DNA of 64,000 nt from Peromyscus leucopus (Eukaryota > Chordata > Mammalia > Rodentia > Cricetidae): NCBI RefSeq assembly GCF_004664715.2, contig NC_051068.1, forward strand, positions 50,194,953 through 50,258,952, in the 5' to 3' direction. Position 1 is the first letter of the stretch, and every line of letters begins with the position of its first letter. Made by a program: the position numbers and the translations under genes. The notes under the pieces are model-generated. The model ran no database searches. It saw only the letters and a list, made by a program, of their open reading frames with translations, and was not told the origin of the DNA. Below are positions 12,768 to 24,613 of this stretch, piece by piece.

Positions 12768-13016
12768 TATAAGAGAAAGAGTCAAGTTAAAATGAATTAG
12801 AAGGAAAATATCAAGAATGAGTTAGAAGGAATTAGAAGAAAAACATCAAGAATAAATATAGAGTTTGAAGGAAAATATCAGGAATGCGAGAATAAGGAAG
12901 AATAAAAGAGTAAGAAGAAAAATGTCAAGAATAAAAGAAGGGCATCATCAGGATAAAAGAATAAAGAATGCAAAAGAAGAATAAAGAAAAGTTCTGAAGG
13001 AAATAATCAAGAGAGA
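12768..13016. repeat. Purine-rich degenerate tandem array
   Basis: The plus strand is almost all A and G. An imperfect motif of the type 'agaaggaaaatatcaagaat' recurs near 12802, 12838, 12870, 12920 and 12953 at irregular spacing of roughly 30-50 bp. It reads like a decayed minisatellite. Confidence 0.65.
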
Positions 13017-14225
13017 GTGAGTGTCTTTTTGCTTTACTCTTTCAGATAAAGAAGTCTTAGTCTGGGCAGACTGCATGGATTCCCTTTGAGTCCTGTGCTG
13101 TTGGAGGCTGGTCCCCTAGGTAGCTAAAAAGAACTAAACTTATAATTCTTGTTTTCTCAAGTTCTCTGTTCATTATTGGGAAAAAAGCAGATGTTAAAGT
13201 TCATTAAAAAGATTAGAAGAGTTATTCACATTTATTTCTTCAATAGTTTTGAAGTACACACATTATATAGCTCAGCCATTTCTCTCCTGCACTGCCTTAT
13301 AACACATTAATATATTTCTAGCTGTAACACAAGAGGTTATGATACTGTTTTAATGTGTGTTCTTCCTTTGTTTTATAATTAATCAAGTTTATTGCAACAA
13401 CTTTAATTTCCCATTCTTTGAATTCGTTTTATGTTTATTCTTTCCTCTGTCATTACTGTTCAAGTAAACTCAAGTGACAGGGAAATATGTCATAATGTCA
13501 TACCCATGCTGTTGAAAACTGAACTGAATTTCTTTGTGTATATTTTAACACATTTGGTTATAGACCTGTGGCCAGTTTGTTATGAAAGGCTCCTTTTATG
13601 AATCATATATTGTAATAGTTTCAAATATCAATGTCAAAGCACCTAAGTGACTCAAAGAAACAGAAGAAAATCTACTTCTTCAATATTCACAAGTGGGATA
13701 TATTGAACATATATTAGATGTACAACAGAACTTACCTGACACTCCATTAAAAAGAATGTGTATTTCTGTTAAGTAAAAACAAGTGTATGAAGTGTATGAG
13801 AATTCATATGTAGAAATGTGTAGTTTGTATTTCAATTATATCCATTTACAAAAGTGTGTTTTAAACCAACACATAACTTGAAAGACACAAAAATCAAAGA
13901 ATTATCGGTATGATTTCTGAAGTGTGTGTAATAAATTTTTTTCCAGAAATCAGTGTATTTTCTCTTACAGTCACTGTGATTAAGAGATGATGTTTAAGTA
14001 TTTAAATAAACATTTGCAGTTTTAGATTATGGGATTATTCCAGAAAGTGTGCTTTAGCTATGTAACTATGCTAATTTATGTTATTTTGAAATTTATAACC
14101 ACATTCAAATCACAGCTTCCACCCACATGCTCTGCAGATGTTATAGAATTTGCAAATGACATACACATGTACGTTAAATCATAGAAAGACAGGTGTGTGT
14201 TCACTATTCTGTGTTTGTATATACA
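13017..14225. other. Mostly unassigned, possible LTR-end context at left
   Basis: The first 100 bp after the purine array contain a stretch resembling a tRNA-Pro primer-binding site (see findings). The remainder is AT-rich with no feature that I can name. Confidence 0.35.
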
Positions 14226-14420
14226 GTTTTGCCAGCACCATATTTTGAATAGGTGATCTTTCTTTCCCCACTATTTTTTAATGTTTTATTAAAAATGAGT
14301 TGGCCATGGCTTAGGTGGTTAATCTATAGCTCCTTAATTCTGTTCCACTGCTCTACATGGTTTTATGCCAGTACTAGACAGGCTCTACCACTACTCCTTA
14401 AGATTAATTTCACTAGATAA
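14226..14420 (-). mobile_element. L1 ORF2 fragment (antisense)
   Basis: Antisense ORF2 landmarks occur in the right order: 'gccagcaccatattttgaa', 'gagttggccatggcttagg', 'taattctgttccactgctct', 'ttttatgccagtactag'. Old, frameshifted and non-coding. Confidence 0.75.
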
Positions 14421-15754
14421 ACATATCTCTCCTATCATCTATTCTTTTCAACAATTTTTCAAATTTTATTTCTCTAACTCCCTTGGTCATTCTTCATCAT
14501 TAAATAGTAAACGTGTCTTGCTCCTCTCTATATCATAGCTCCTCTGTATTATGTCATCAGCTCTTTTTTTCCATATTCATATGCATGTCAGTGCTTAGAA
14601 TTTGAAGCTTCAATAGTAATAATTTTCTGGTTTTGTTTTTTCACCAAGTTATACAGGGTAACATTCTTATGCAGGTCTACTGTTTTCCATGAACTATAGA
14701 ATTATCATTATCCTTCTATATACCCATTTAAAATTCTAATAGTTCTTTGAGGAAACATAGTCTGTTTATATGAATAGTATAGTATGCAGAATATTTGTAT
14801 TTCTACTCACCAAATATTATTAAACTGAATTGTTAGCACCAATGCGCTTAAGAAGGGGTGAAAGCAAAGGAGAAGTATAGTTTTTCACTAGCACTGAGGT
14901 GGACTGAAGGCAACACCTGGAGATACTTGGGAGAAGAGAAAAATCTTTGTTGTTGTGCTGTTAAAAAGTGAATATTTCAAAAACATAAATAAATTGACTG
15001 CAAAGACTGTAGGGGTAAGGTATGTGACCTGAAAGCAAGACTATGCCGTGGGTGTTATCACATTTTAGGACACAAAATAGCAAGTGTTGTAGTCTGAATC
15101 ATACAGGAAGGTAGAGTACAACAACGAAAATAGATTTAGAGTTAATGACAGAGTTTCATTAATTATCATAATATGTAGATAGACTGGTGATATAGTTTAG
15201 GAAATGATAAAAGACCATTCAGTAAAATCAAAGTTTTATGCATTAGAAAAAGAAAAGTGTATGCTCACTTTTGTGAGAGTGCTAAAGTGTAATAATCCAA
15301 GTATATATGACACTAGAGCATGACTACAGTTTGCCCAGCCTGAGTTCTGAACCAGACATCTTTGATTATTAATGTCACAGATGCTGATAAACAGTGATGT
15401 TTATCTACATTTTCAGTCTCTTTTTGTCTGCTTGTGGTTTATTGGGTAGAATTTCAATGTGTGCACAACCACTGGTATTTTAGTGAGTAGTGACTAGACA
15501 AGGACATTGTAATCTGAGTGGTGGTAACAGCCTGTTGGGCGTTGTCGGTCATGAAGCAGATCACGCTAGGTCTAAAGAACAAAGACAAACACGGTGACGG
15601 GGTAGGGCTGATGCTTCTTTTAATTGGGTTTAAGGACAATCTGTCTGTGATATGGCAAAATCATCAACGGGATATTAACATTTGTAAATTCTTGAAAGCT
15701 TTCCCTCACAAATGTAGTGATACACAGGGGCTTTTAAAACTACATTTCATCTTG
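14421..15754. other. Unassigned stretch
   Basis: Pyrimidine-rich near 14405-14560. It includes the left part of a 111-codon open frame (15518-15853) whose right end runs into the L1 below. No recognisable domain. Confidence 0.4.
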
Positions 15755-16640
15755 AACTTTTTATTTGTCCTTTTCCCTCTTTGTATTGAAAAGAGATTCT
15801 TTTCTCATATAATATATTCTGATTACAGTTTTCCCTCTCTCTACTCTTCCTAGTTCCACCTCACATACCCTCCCATCCACACTTACTCCCTTTATGTCTC
15901 TCATTAGAACACCACAGGCTTCTAAGAGACAAAAACAAAATAACATAAAATGTAGTAAGATTAAAAACCATCACATCAAAGTTGGGCAGGGCAAACCCAC
16001 AGAAGTAAAGGAGCTCAAGAGAAGACACAAGAATCAGAGACCCACTCATTCACACACTCATGAACCCAAGAAAATACTAAACTGAGAGCTATACTGTATC
16101 CACAGACCCCTGCAGGCCTTGTGTGTGCTGCTTCAGTCTCTATGAATTCATATGAGCTTTGCTCATGTTTATTTAGAGGGTCTTGTTCTCCTGGTGTCCT
16201 CCATTCCCTCTGCCGCTTACATTTTTTCTGCCTTCTCTTCTCCATGGGTCCCTGAGCTCAGACGGGAGGTGTTTGATGGAGATGGCCTTATTCAGTTTTG
16301 GCAGGCATGTTGGTGAGACTTCATGAGTTTATCTTCTAATATTATTAGGAGACACAGTCTCACACCCTAGTCCTCTGAGTGGTAAATTTTTGTGACCCCT
16401 CTTCCACAATATTCCCTGAGCCTTCTATGTGGGAGTGTTTTGAAGATGTATCCATTGAGACTAGGCTCTATATCTGTATTTTGATTATGTGTGGTTTTCT
16501 GTAGTGGTCTATTGCAAAGATTAGTGTTCTTGATAAGAGGTGAAGTCTACAATTATTTTCAGGTATACAACACATATTTATAGACTATTGTTAGGGATTA
16601 TGTAGATTTAGTAAATTAGCAGTCATATATTTTTCTTCCA
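15755..16640 (-). mobile_element. L1 3' UTR, long copy (antisense)
   Basis: The plus strand reproduces the reverse complement of a rodent (Lx-like) L1 3' UTR over nearly 900 bp: 'gaaaagagattcttttctca', 'catcacatcaaagttgggca', 'aatcagagacccactcattc', 'cttgttctcctggtgtcctc', 'ggcaggcatgttggtgagac', 'ggtttTctgtagtggtctat'. The 3' end is at the left. Several short open frames here (for example 16015-16245 minus) are incidental. Confidence 0.93.
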
Positions 16641-16679
16641 ATGGCAATTTTTCTAGCAGGGGGTTCTAAATACTATAAG

Positions 16680-16857
16680 CAAGTTAAGTATGGGTGAATG
16701 AGTGAGCCAGAGCAAACCAGCCAGCAGTTGTCAGCCTTGAGCTCCTCCTGTCTTCCCTTAAAGATGGATTGTCACCCGAAAGTGTAGGCTGAAATAAATG
16801 ATTTCAACCTCGGGTTGCCTGTGTCATAGCAGCAGGAAGGAAACTAAAAGGGATAAC
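16680..16857 (-). mobile_element. Rodent medium-reiteration repeat fragment
   Basis: On the minus strand it begins 'ttagtttccttcctgctgct', then 'caacccgaggttgaaatc', 'cagcctacactttcgggtg' and 'aggaggagctcaaggctgac'. This is the same style of element as 29575-30060, in a diverged form. Confidence 0.55.
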
Positions 16858-17530
16858 GAGTATCTGGGGCTTCTCTGGACTCTGTATTGCATCTTATTTT
16901 TTCAACATATGGATTCCATGCATGTTCTATGGTGTCTAGGTCAATGTGTGTGGCACTCTCTTTACCTATTGATCTATGTCTACAGTTTTAAAAGGTGTTA
17001 TTTTAAAAGGTGTTATTCTCTCTTTAAGATTTATTTAGTTTAATCAAGAAAAAAATCATTTAACTTTGTCTACCTTTGCAATCATCACCCTCAGCCTGTT
17101 GCTTGTGTAACAAGGCAAATAATGAAAGAAAAGGTGTGATCTTGAGAATATCTGAATTCTGAATATACCTCCTGCCACCTTGAGAATTGTTACGAGTTTA
17201 GAGTGGGCAATGTTTGTGTCAAGTTGCCCAGTGACTAATACTCTGTTAATAAACTTGTAGGGCATTCCAGGAGTTTGAGTTAGGAATCACTGCCTTCTAC
17301 AATATATCTATTAAATCAAGTCACTGTAATTGCAGTTCTTAGAGAATATTATCTCTGATGAATTTTTTAGAAGAATTCCCTGAAGCCAAGCAAATGGTAT
17401 TATTTGTACTTTCTTATCCAGGTTGAGGTAAGAGAATAAAGAGTTCTGAATCTAAACATAATTATTTTCTAACTTACACTACACACTCAATGTATAAATA
17501 TTTTTCTATCACATCTGCTATCAGGAAAAC
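16858..17530. other. Unassigned stretch
   Basis: Holds a small direct duplication of 'ttttaaaaggtgttat' (about 16986-17017). Otherwise no identifiable feature. Confidence 0.4.
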
Positions 17531-18110
17531 AAAATTTTTATGCAAATCTGTGAGTATTATGGAAGCAGGATGGCAGGAACAGACTGCCTTTAAGTTTCAG
17601 GCTAGAAGGACTCAGATTGCGATTACTTGAAGAATTCCAAAGTGGTGTGTCTGTACACAGATCAGCAGCAATTCTACCATCTGGCAGCTTTAATTTCCTG
17701 CAGCTAGACACTTTTAAATAGCTACTCATCCCTTACAGTAAATTCAGCATTTCTGCTCTCCTGGCAGGTATGCACTGAGTGTACCGTCTGCCCCTGGCTA
17801 TTAAGTCGTTCTTGTCAGCTTACCTCTTCACCCAGACAGACTGGAGCCTGCAGAGTGAGCCTCTGGCTGGGTGCTGAATGTGACAAGCTGGAGCCAACAT
17901 CACCTGGAACTGGGCTGTGCCTCAGGGTTTCAGTTCCTAGAGGTACAGGAATCAAGCAAGTGGTGGAATCTTTGGCAGAAACAGGATGAGGAAGAACCAC
18001 AGTCATATGAAAGAAAACCTTACCTCTAAAATCCACATGTGTGCAGAAAGAGACAGAGACTGAGACAGAGACACAAATGAAAGACTCAGATGGAGGACAG
18101 TTGGACACAT
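17531..18110 (-). other. GC-richer, apparently unique island with antisense donor-like sites
   Basis: This interval is visibly richer in G and C than its neighbours and I recognise no repeat in it. On the minus strand two AG|GTAAG donor-like motifs occur (plus-strand 'cttacct' at 17819-17825 and 18019-18025). A 97-codon minus-strand frame at 17815-18108 runs through it. No protein domain is visible in the translation (it is Ser/Pro/Val-rich with no recognisable motif). It could be a non-coding RNA exon, a regulatory element or an unrecognised old repeat. Confidence 0.3.
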
Positions 18111-18594
18111 ACAGATAATTGAGTTATCAAAAAAAAAAAAAAATGAATGAATTCCGAAGGGGAAAAAGTGAAAGGGAGCAATAATTGTGTCTTAAAATCT
18201 GTACATTTAAAGTATTGTTTGGAGCAGCTTCAGTAGGTTATCATGGCATTAGGAAAGAACAAAAAGACAACAAGGTACAGACAGCATCTGACCAAGGCTT
18301 GGACAAAATCTGTCACTTAACAAAATTAATTTTCTCTTCATTTTGACCAGTAAAATTGTACTTTCTGTAAATGTATACAAATATATATTCAAGAAGTATT
18401 TGCATATATATAATGACAAACATGTAGATGTTATAATAAAAGAAAAACAAATTTGCTGAAAATTTTATAAAAATTTCTTTAATAGTTTTAGCCAGAGAAG
18501 AAAATTGGTTCATTTGGAGACTTATATACATTATTGTGCTTTTCACCATCAAGTGTGATTTTAATCTAAAGACATACAAAACTATTGAGCAAGT

Positions 18595-18795
18595 TCAGGT
18601 GAGATATCTTAAGAGGGCAAAGGCACTGTCAATTAAGACTGTCAACTGATCCCTAGAGCCCACGTAAGGAGGAAGGAAAGACCCAACTCCACAAAGTTGC
18701 TCTCTGACCTCTGAGAGTCTAGCCAGATACCCATGTCCATACATACATCATGCACACACAGATACATATACAATAAAAACAATTAATTTAATTAC
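18595..18795 (+). mobile_element. B2/B3-type SINE
   Basis: Order of landmarks: 'aagttcaggtgagatatctt', 'gatccctagagcccacgta', 'gaaagacccaactccacaaa', 'gttgctctctgacctctgag', 'catgcacacacagatacata', 'caataaaaacaattaattta'. Diverged but clear. Confidence 0.7.
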
Positions 18796-18810
18796 AAAAA
18801 AAGAACTTCA

Positions 18811-18886
18811 GAGGGGAGTATAACACAGTAGTAGAGAGTGTGCATAGATTGGGTCTATGAATTCAATTTCTATTACAAAGCAAAAT
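18811..18886 (+). mobile_element. ID-type SINE (tRNA-Ala derived)
   Basis: 'gaggggagtataacacagta', 'gtagagagtgtgcatag', then 'gaattcaatttctattacaa' and an A-rich end. This follows the ID/BC1 head layout (box A then box B) with several mutations. Confidence 0.6.
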
Positions 18887-18996
18887 CTTAGATAGGCAGA
18901 AAACTCAAAATATCACCCACATCTACTATAATGAATCACATATAGTCACTATACAGCATGTTTCAGAAAATTAATTATAGATTTAAAAAGTATTCT

Positions 18997-19208
18997 GTGG
19001 TGTTGGAGAGGAGGGTAGGTAGTTCTGATCACTTACTGGTTTTGCAGAAGAGCCAAATTTTGTTCAATGGAACTACACCCAGTGGCTCACAGTAACCTGA
19101 ACTCCAATTCTAGAGGATCTGACACCATTTTCTGGCTTCTAAGGGTACATGAACATAGGTACACCAATAAAGACAAAACTGCATTTCCATAAAAGTAAAT
19201 AAAAAAAT
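18997..19208 (+). mobile_element. B2-superfamily SINE
   Basis: 'gtggtgttggagagg', 'ttttgcagaagagccaaat', 'cccagtggctcacagtaacc', 'ctccaattctagaggatctg', 'caccattttctggcttctaa', ending 'aaaagtaaataaaaaaatc'. Near full length. Confidence 0.9.
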
Positions 19209-20459
19209 CTGAACTACAGACAACATATCTTTGGGAAACTATTTTAAGTTTTCTGCTTGATTTGTGCATTATACTAACAATTTTTAATTTCAAGCTCCTG
19301 ATATTGGCTTAAATTTTAGAAATGTGGGGAACTAATTATCTCTGCAATTCAGTGTAGAGGACATTGAGAAAAGAATGCTGTCAACAGTTATATTCTCTTA
19401 TTTACACAGATAATGTCTTATAAATATCCTTTGTTATAGATGCTTGAGAGGTGACCTCACACTAAATGGACTCTGAATACTGAAGATGCTGCTCAAGCCA
19501 CCACCATTTTTCCCCTGATATATGAATGTAATATTTTTTGTTTATGAATCCCCCAAGGGAAAAGCGTCTCTCTATCCAGTTTTTATGAATTTCCAGTTGC
19601 AATAGTTGTAAGCAACTGATGAAGACAAAGTTGCATATGCCAGCATATTAGCTGCTGCTATGCCCAGGATAGCAAGTAATGGGCAATATCATTTTTTGTA
19701 GGAAGAGATCTATTATGCCTAATGTATTAATCTATAGTCAATGGACTTAATAATTCCCTCACATGTATGGACATGAATTAGATTAGTCTTCTGTTTGTAG
19801 GATGAAACTTTTTGCTTAGTAGCATGGCTGTCTTGTAAAGTCTTAATATTCTCACATTTGATGCAGTTCTGAGATTTCTGTATAAAGCTCTTCACCTCTA
19901 ACTTGCTTGACTCTTTTACATTGTCTTACAATATGGCGAAGTATTCAGTGCAAAACTCAAATACTTCTCAGTTGAGCTAAGACTTGTATTTAAAAAAATG
20001 AATATATGTCACAAGACTCATACATTATTCCATCAAGATAATACTGTAATTAATTTGCCATCCACATGTGTACAGCAAAATGTATCACTTTGGTTTTTCC
20101 CAGATGAGTTTACAACCCAGAGTCATTGCATTTTACTGTGTTATGATCTGTGACTTGATAACAAGGATGCTTTTTTGTTGATATAAACAATTTTTTAATT
20201 TATAACAAGAAAGAAAAACCAAATTAAATTTTATCCTTGTGTTATATTCATTCCTTTTGTTTGAGTTCATTCATAAATTCTCGAGTTTGCAACAAATTAC
20301 AACATTGTTTTAACAAACATTGGCATTCTTTTATAGTCACAACAATCTTGCTAAGTCACTATTACATGCTAAATATAAATTATTATAAGAATTATTGAAT
20401 AAAATGAGAAGTCTGAATTCTTGTTTTCTATGTATACATGTATTTATTTATTTTTTAAA
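19209..20459. other. AT-rich stretch, nothing identified
   Basis: No recognisable repeat, RNA gene or exon. Confidence 0.5.
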
Positions 20460-20575
20460 CAATATATCATAGACCAATTCTTGCTTTGAATTCACTGTGT
20501 AACTTGGGCTGGCATCAACTCTTGCCCCCACATTCACAGTAATGAGACTATAGGTCTTTGCTAATACATTAGTTG
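20460..20575 (-). mobile_element. Possible old B1-like SINE
   Basis: 'gaattcactgtgtaacttgg', 'gctggcatcaactcttgccc' and 'cagtaatgagactataggtc' resemble a strongly diverged antisense B1. Both ends are unclear. Confidence 0.45.
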
Positions 20576-20876
20576 AGTTGCATAAAGGGAGAGTGTTTAG
20601 ATTATGGATGTAAAAACTACATGCAGAAATACATAAACACTGACACTGCAACTGGTCATTTCTTATAGAGTGGAAGACTTGAACTATTAAAGCACTGAAG
20701 TAAGAGAAAAGATCTATTTACTATCAGATTGTTTTTCTCTGTTTTCAGGGACGAAATAGATTTTCCAAGAACAAAGACTAAATCCACCTTTGAATTTACC
20801 AAATACTTACTATATCTTTGTTGTAATATATTGCCAGGAAGAACTCAGAATCATTTATACAAAATATCTGATTAAC

Positions 20877-20877
<1 letters not shown>

Positions 20878-20922
<45 letters not shown>

Positions 20923-21198
20923 ATATAAACACATATATCAAACATAGCACACATCTGTCTATCATCTATCTATATGTATATATGCACACATATATGTATA
21001 TGTCATATATACATATATGTATATGTAGAGGTATGTGTATTATATATATACATATATCACACACACATGTACATATAGGTGTATCTAGATGCTATACATG
21101 TGTATATGTGTGTATATATGTATGTGTATATACATATATATGTATATGTACCTATATAGCATTCATACACACACAAACACACACACACACACACATAT
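20878..21198. repeat. Complex (CA)n/(TA)n/(TG)n microsatellite
   Basis: A pure CA run (about 20880-20916) is followed by mixed TA, TATG and CATA arrays, with a second CA run at about 21168-21196. It abuts the tail side of the following B1. Open frames rich in His-Thr and Tyr-Ile across it (153 and 74 codons) are microsatellite translations. Confidence 0.95.
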
Positions 21199-21336
21199 TC
21201 GAGGCAGCATCTCACTATGTAAATCGGACTGTCCTAGATGTCACTGTGTAGACCAGCCTGGCCTGCAACTCTCAAAGATCTGCCAGTTGCAGGCTCCCGA
21301 GTGCTGGGATTAAAGATGTGTGCCACTATGCCAGCC
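21199..21336 (-). mobile_element. B1 SINE (antisense)
   Basis: 'gaggcagcatctcactatgt', 'gtgtagaccagcctggcctg', 'ctcaaagatctgccagttgc', 'gagtgctgggattaaagatg', 'tgtgccactatgccagcc'. A complete B1 body whose A-tail side is the CA microsatellite. Confidence 0.95.
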
Positions 21337-21917
21337 TATATCATATTTTACAAAGCTGACAGATCTAGATAGAATGTTGAAGGTACATGATAGTGATTTT
21401 TAACTTGGTCATCTATAAGAACATTAGACATTAGATTGTGAGTGCCTTTGTTTCTGTTGTAGATATTTGAAAGATAATTAGTTTTGGATATTTATTATGT
21501 TTTCCTTTCATAATTTTATCAATATTTATATTCTATCATACAATGTTTTGTCTTTTAATATAAATGGAACATATTGATCAAAAGAAGTTTCTTTTAAATT
21601 TAAATTTTATTTTTAATTGTATATTTAAAGATAAATACTCTATTTTTTGTTTCCTTGGTTCATTATAATAATCTTTTAACAAAATAAATATCAAAATACC
21701 AACTTGTATACTACTTTATAAATTCTATTTGGATTACTATTCATTTAATTTACCATGACAGCTCAGTACTTATGTTAGAATAGCTAACTTGCTTCTGCAT
21801 TCCTGAAATTTTTCTCACCCACCCTAGAACACTGTTTCAAAAGGCCACTCTACAAGCATTTCTCTTTCTAGTTCAGCTTTTATTTTAAAACTTAAAATTC
21901 CTAATGATACTCTGGTA
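21337..21917. other. AT-rich stretch, nothing identified
   Basis: No recognisable feature. Confidence 0.5.
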
Positions 21918-22512
21918 TTCTCATAGATCATTGCCTAGCCCAGCTGTCATGAAGGAGGCTTCACCCAGCAACCGATGGAAAGAGGTTCATAGACCCAGAG
22001 CCAAACTTTAGGCAGACTTTGGTGAATCCTATAGAAAAGGAGAAGGAAGGATTGTGTAAGCCAGAAGGGTCAAGGGCATCACAAGAAAATTCACAGAATC
22101 AACCAGCCTGGACCCGCTGGGACTCACAGAGATTGAACTGCCGTCGAGAGAGCTTGAATGGCACTGACCTGGGCCCTCTCCTCATGTGTTACAATTGTGT
22201 AGCTTGGTCTTCTGTGAGATTCCTAAAAGTGGGAGGAGAGGCAGTCTCTGACTCTGTTACCCACTTTTGAAACCGTTCCCTCCTATTGGGTTGCCTCATC
22301 CAGCCTTAATAGGGTAGGAGGTGCCTAGTTTTGATATGCTTGATATGCCATGCCTGGCCAATATACATGGACGCCTGCCCCTTTCTGAAGAGGAAGGAAG
22401 AGTGGATGGGACTGGATAGGGGAGTTTGGTGGGAGGGACTTAGATGGGAAGGAAATTATGAACAGGCTGGAAATAATTAATTATTTAATTAATTAAATAA
22501 GTAAATAAATTG
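21918..22512 (+). mobile_element. L1 3' UTR (sense)
   Basis: Follows a rodent L1 3' UTR from 'gaaggaggcttcacccagca' through 'catagacccagagccaaac', 'ggtcaagggcatcacaagaa', 'cagagattgaactgccgtcg', 'cagtctctgactctgttacc', 'tgatatgcttgatatgccat', and an A/T-rich end 'ttaattaaataagtaaataa'. 5' truncated. The 83-codon frame at 22019 is incidental. Confidence 0.95.
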
Positions 22513-22794
22513 CAAATTACTTCTCTCCTCTTGTTACATACAGTTTAAAATAAATTAAAAGCCTCTGTACATTTTATACACTCAGGCTATTGTTTTTCAA
22601 AGGCCGTGCCTTTATAACATCATTATTAAACAGGATGTTTCTGTTTTGTTGCATGGAGAGAAGCCTAAACTTTATGGTTTATGCTCTTCCAGTTTTGAAG
22701 CAACCACATGTCACACAAACATAAAAATGTTTACCTGTCTTCGGGTAAGATTTTAGTGTTTGGTTTATCATTATGCTTTGATTTCAGGTTGCCT

Positions 22795-23125
22795 GGAAGT
22801 GAGTGTAACTAGTCATGGATTTGAGTGTGTCCTTTCAGGAGATCCCAGAGAAGACAGAGAGAGGAAAGATCCAACCTCAGTATTGATGGTTCCTCCAGTA
22901 GGCTGAGAAGTCCATTGGGAAAAAGTAAAGGAGAATCCTCCCAGAACAAGAGTGTGGTCTCCCTGTACTTCAGCAATACCATAACGAGTAACTTCCCTTT
23001 GCCAGTTCTTTCTGCTGAGATGTTCTTCCTTGCCCCATGCAGAAACAGCAGAGCCAGGCAAACATGAACTCACACCTCTGAAACTGTGAAGTCAAAAGAT
23101 AATTCCCCTCTCTTAAAGCATTTCT
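22795..23125. other. Moderately GC-rich island, unidentified
   Basis: Frames of 80 and 86 codons lie on opposite strands over the same bases. Tail-like phrases ('ctctgaaactgtgaagtcaa', 'aattcccctctcttaaagc') resemble the ends of rodent interspersed repeats. An acceptor-like 'gtgtgtcctttcag|g' occurs at about 22828-22839. I could not place it in a family. Confidence 0.3.
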
Positions 23126-23954
23126 TTATAATACATATACATACATGCATATATAATAACTATTATCTATAGATGAATGAAAAATTAAATATTATTGTCT
23201 TCGTTAAATTGATGTTTTATTCATAGCTATAATTTTAAGTTTTGTCATATCGTTTGTCAATTAAAACACATATTTAAGATTTTCACTAAAAATAATGTTT
23301 TTAAGTACAAATATATATGCTATAATGACCTCCAGCATGCTACAAATGTTTAAACATCAGTGAATCCTAAAGCCTGGATTAGTGCTCACATTAATCTATG
23401 GACTTACTTATAACAGTGGTCAGTAGAAAACATATGTCTCAAGGAATAATTAAAGAGAAAAACAGGGAATTCATGAAAGGAAGTAATTTCTACATGAAAT
23501 AGATGTAGACAAGGGGGCTACTGATCATTTCCACACAATCACCTGTTCAGCTACTCTGGTGAGTTGTGTGTCCTCGTAGATGATCATGAGGAACACAATG
23601 ACTTTAATTACCTTTACACAGAAATCACTTTCAGAAGTAAACCTCTTCATTGTGAGTCAATAAATAGCTGCTTTCTATAGAAAATAAGTTCCATAGAATG
23701 ATATATCAGTCAGACTGATTGTTTAAATGTTGACTCATCCCAATTAATCATTCTGGGTTTATATTTTTGCTGTGAAGTCAATTTGTTTCCCAGTCAACCT
23801 CAAATGATTGTCTTGGTATTTATCCTTAAGGTGATTTTGCTATCACTCCGAGGCTTCAGCCAAGACATCCTTGTGTAGAGGGAGACAGAAAAAGGATAAA
23901 GAAGTGTTATCATATATTCAAACTCTAATCAAATATAATGTGGCATGTGACACC
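23126..23954. other. AT-rich stretch, nothing identified
   Basis: No recognisable feature. Confidence 0.5.
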
Positions 23955-24178
23955 CTGCAGATAGCTGTTATGTCATTTTTTTTGTTAGTACCTTTCCTTT
24001 TAGTAGAGAGCTTTCCTAGCATATACAAAGCTCTGGATGTGACCTCTGTCACTACAGAAAGCAAGTGGAGTAGTGCAACACTCAATAAGTGGGAGGAGGA
24101 AGATAAGGAGTTGACCTCATCCTTTTTTTATAGTGAGTCTGAGACCTCCTGGGTTTCCTGAGATCCTGTCTCAAAAGT
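23955..24178 (+). mobile_element. B4 SINE (ID-B1 fusion)
   Basis: The left part reads like an ID head ('tagtagagagctttcctagc', 'atatacaaagctctggatgt', 'gtcactacagaaagc'). The right part reads like a B1 3' half ('aataagtgggaggaggaaga', 'agtgagtctgagacctcctg', 'gagatcctgtctcaaaa'). The fused order defines B4. The 96-codon frame over it is incidental. Confidence 0.85.
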
Positions 24179-24601
24179 AAATATACAACTGAAAACATGA
24201 ATATATTTGCATAGTAACTATGGGTAAGGTATGCAAATTCCTTCATTACCATTAAAGTATATTAATGTGATTCATAAATGTAAGATATGAAACTGTGCTA
24301 CTATTACCAACATTAGATACAATAACAAGAAAACCAGCTTGTCTTCTGATATTTTATTATTCTTATTATACTTGTTAAATATCCCTAGTAAGTAATTAGG
24401 ACAGAGCCTCCTGGTTCATGAGATAATTTTGTAAGGTATTTAATATGTGTCATTTCTAATATTATCTAATTAGATACTGCATTGCAGAGACAATGTTCTT
24501 AAGGAAATAATGAATCATGTGAAAATCCATTGTGTCACTATTTTAATAATTCAGGATGCTTTCCCAAAAATTATTGCTCAATAGTAATCTAACTTCAAAG
24601 A
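24179..24601. other. AT-rich stretch, nothing identified
   Basis: No recognisable feature. Confidence 0.5.
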
Positions 24602-24613
24602 TAACAGAATGGT

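Noticed and set aside
15518..15853. 111-codon plus-strand frame
   Set aside because: Its right half is antisense L1 3' UTR and the left half shows no domain. Length is within chance for AT-rich DNA of this size.
18811..18886. Possible tRNA gene (boxes A and B visible)
   Set aside because: The layout and A-rich end fit an ID SINE. The stem pairing of a functional tRNA is not maintained.
20790..21313. 153- and 74-codon frames rich in His, Thr, Tyr and Ile
   Set aside because: They read through CA/TA microsatellite and a B1. No start context, domain or splice site.
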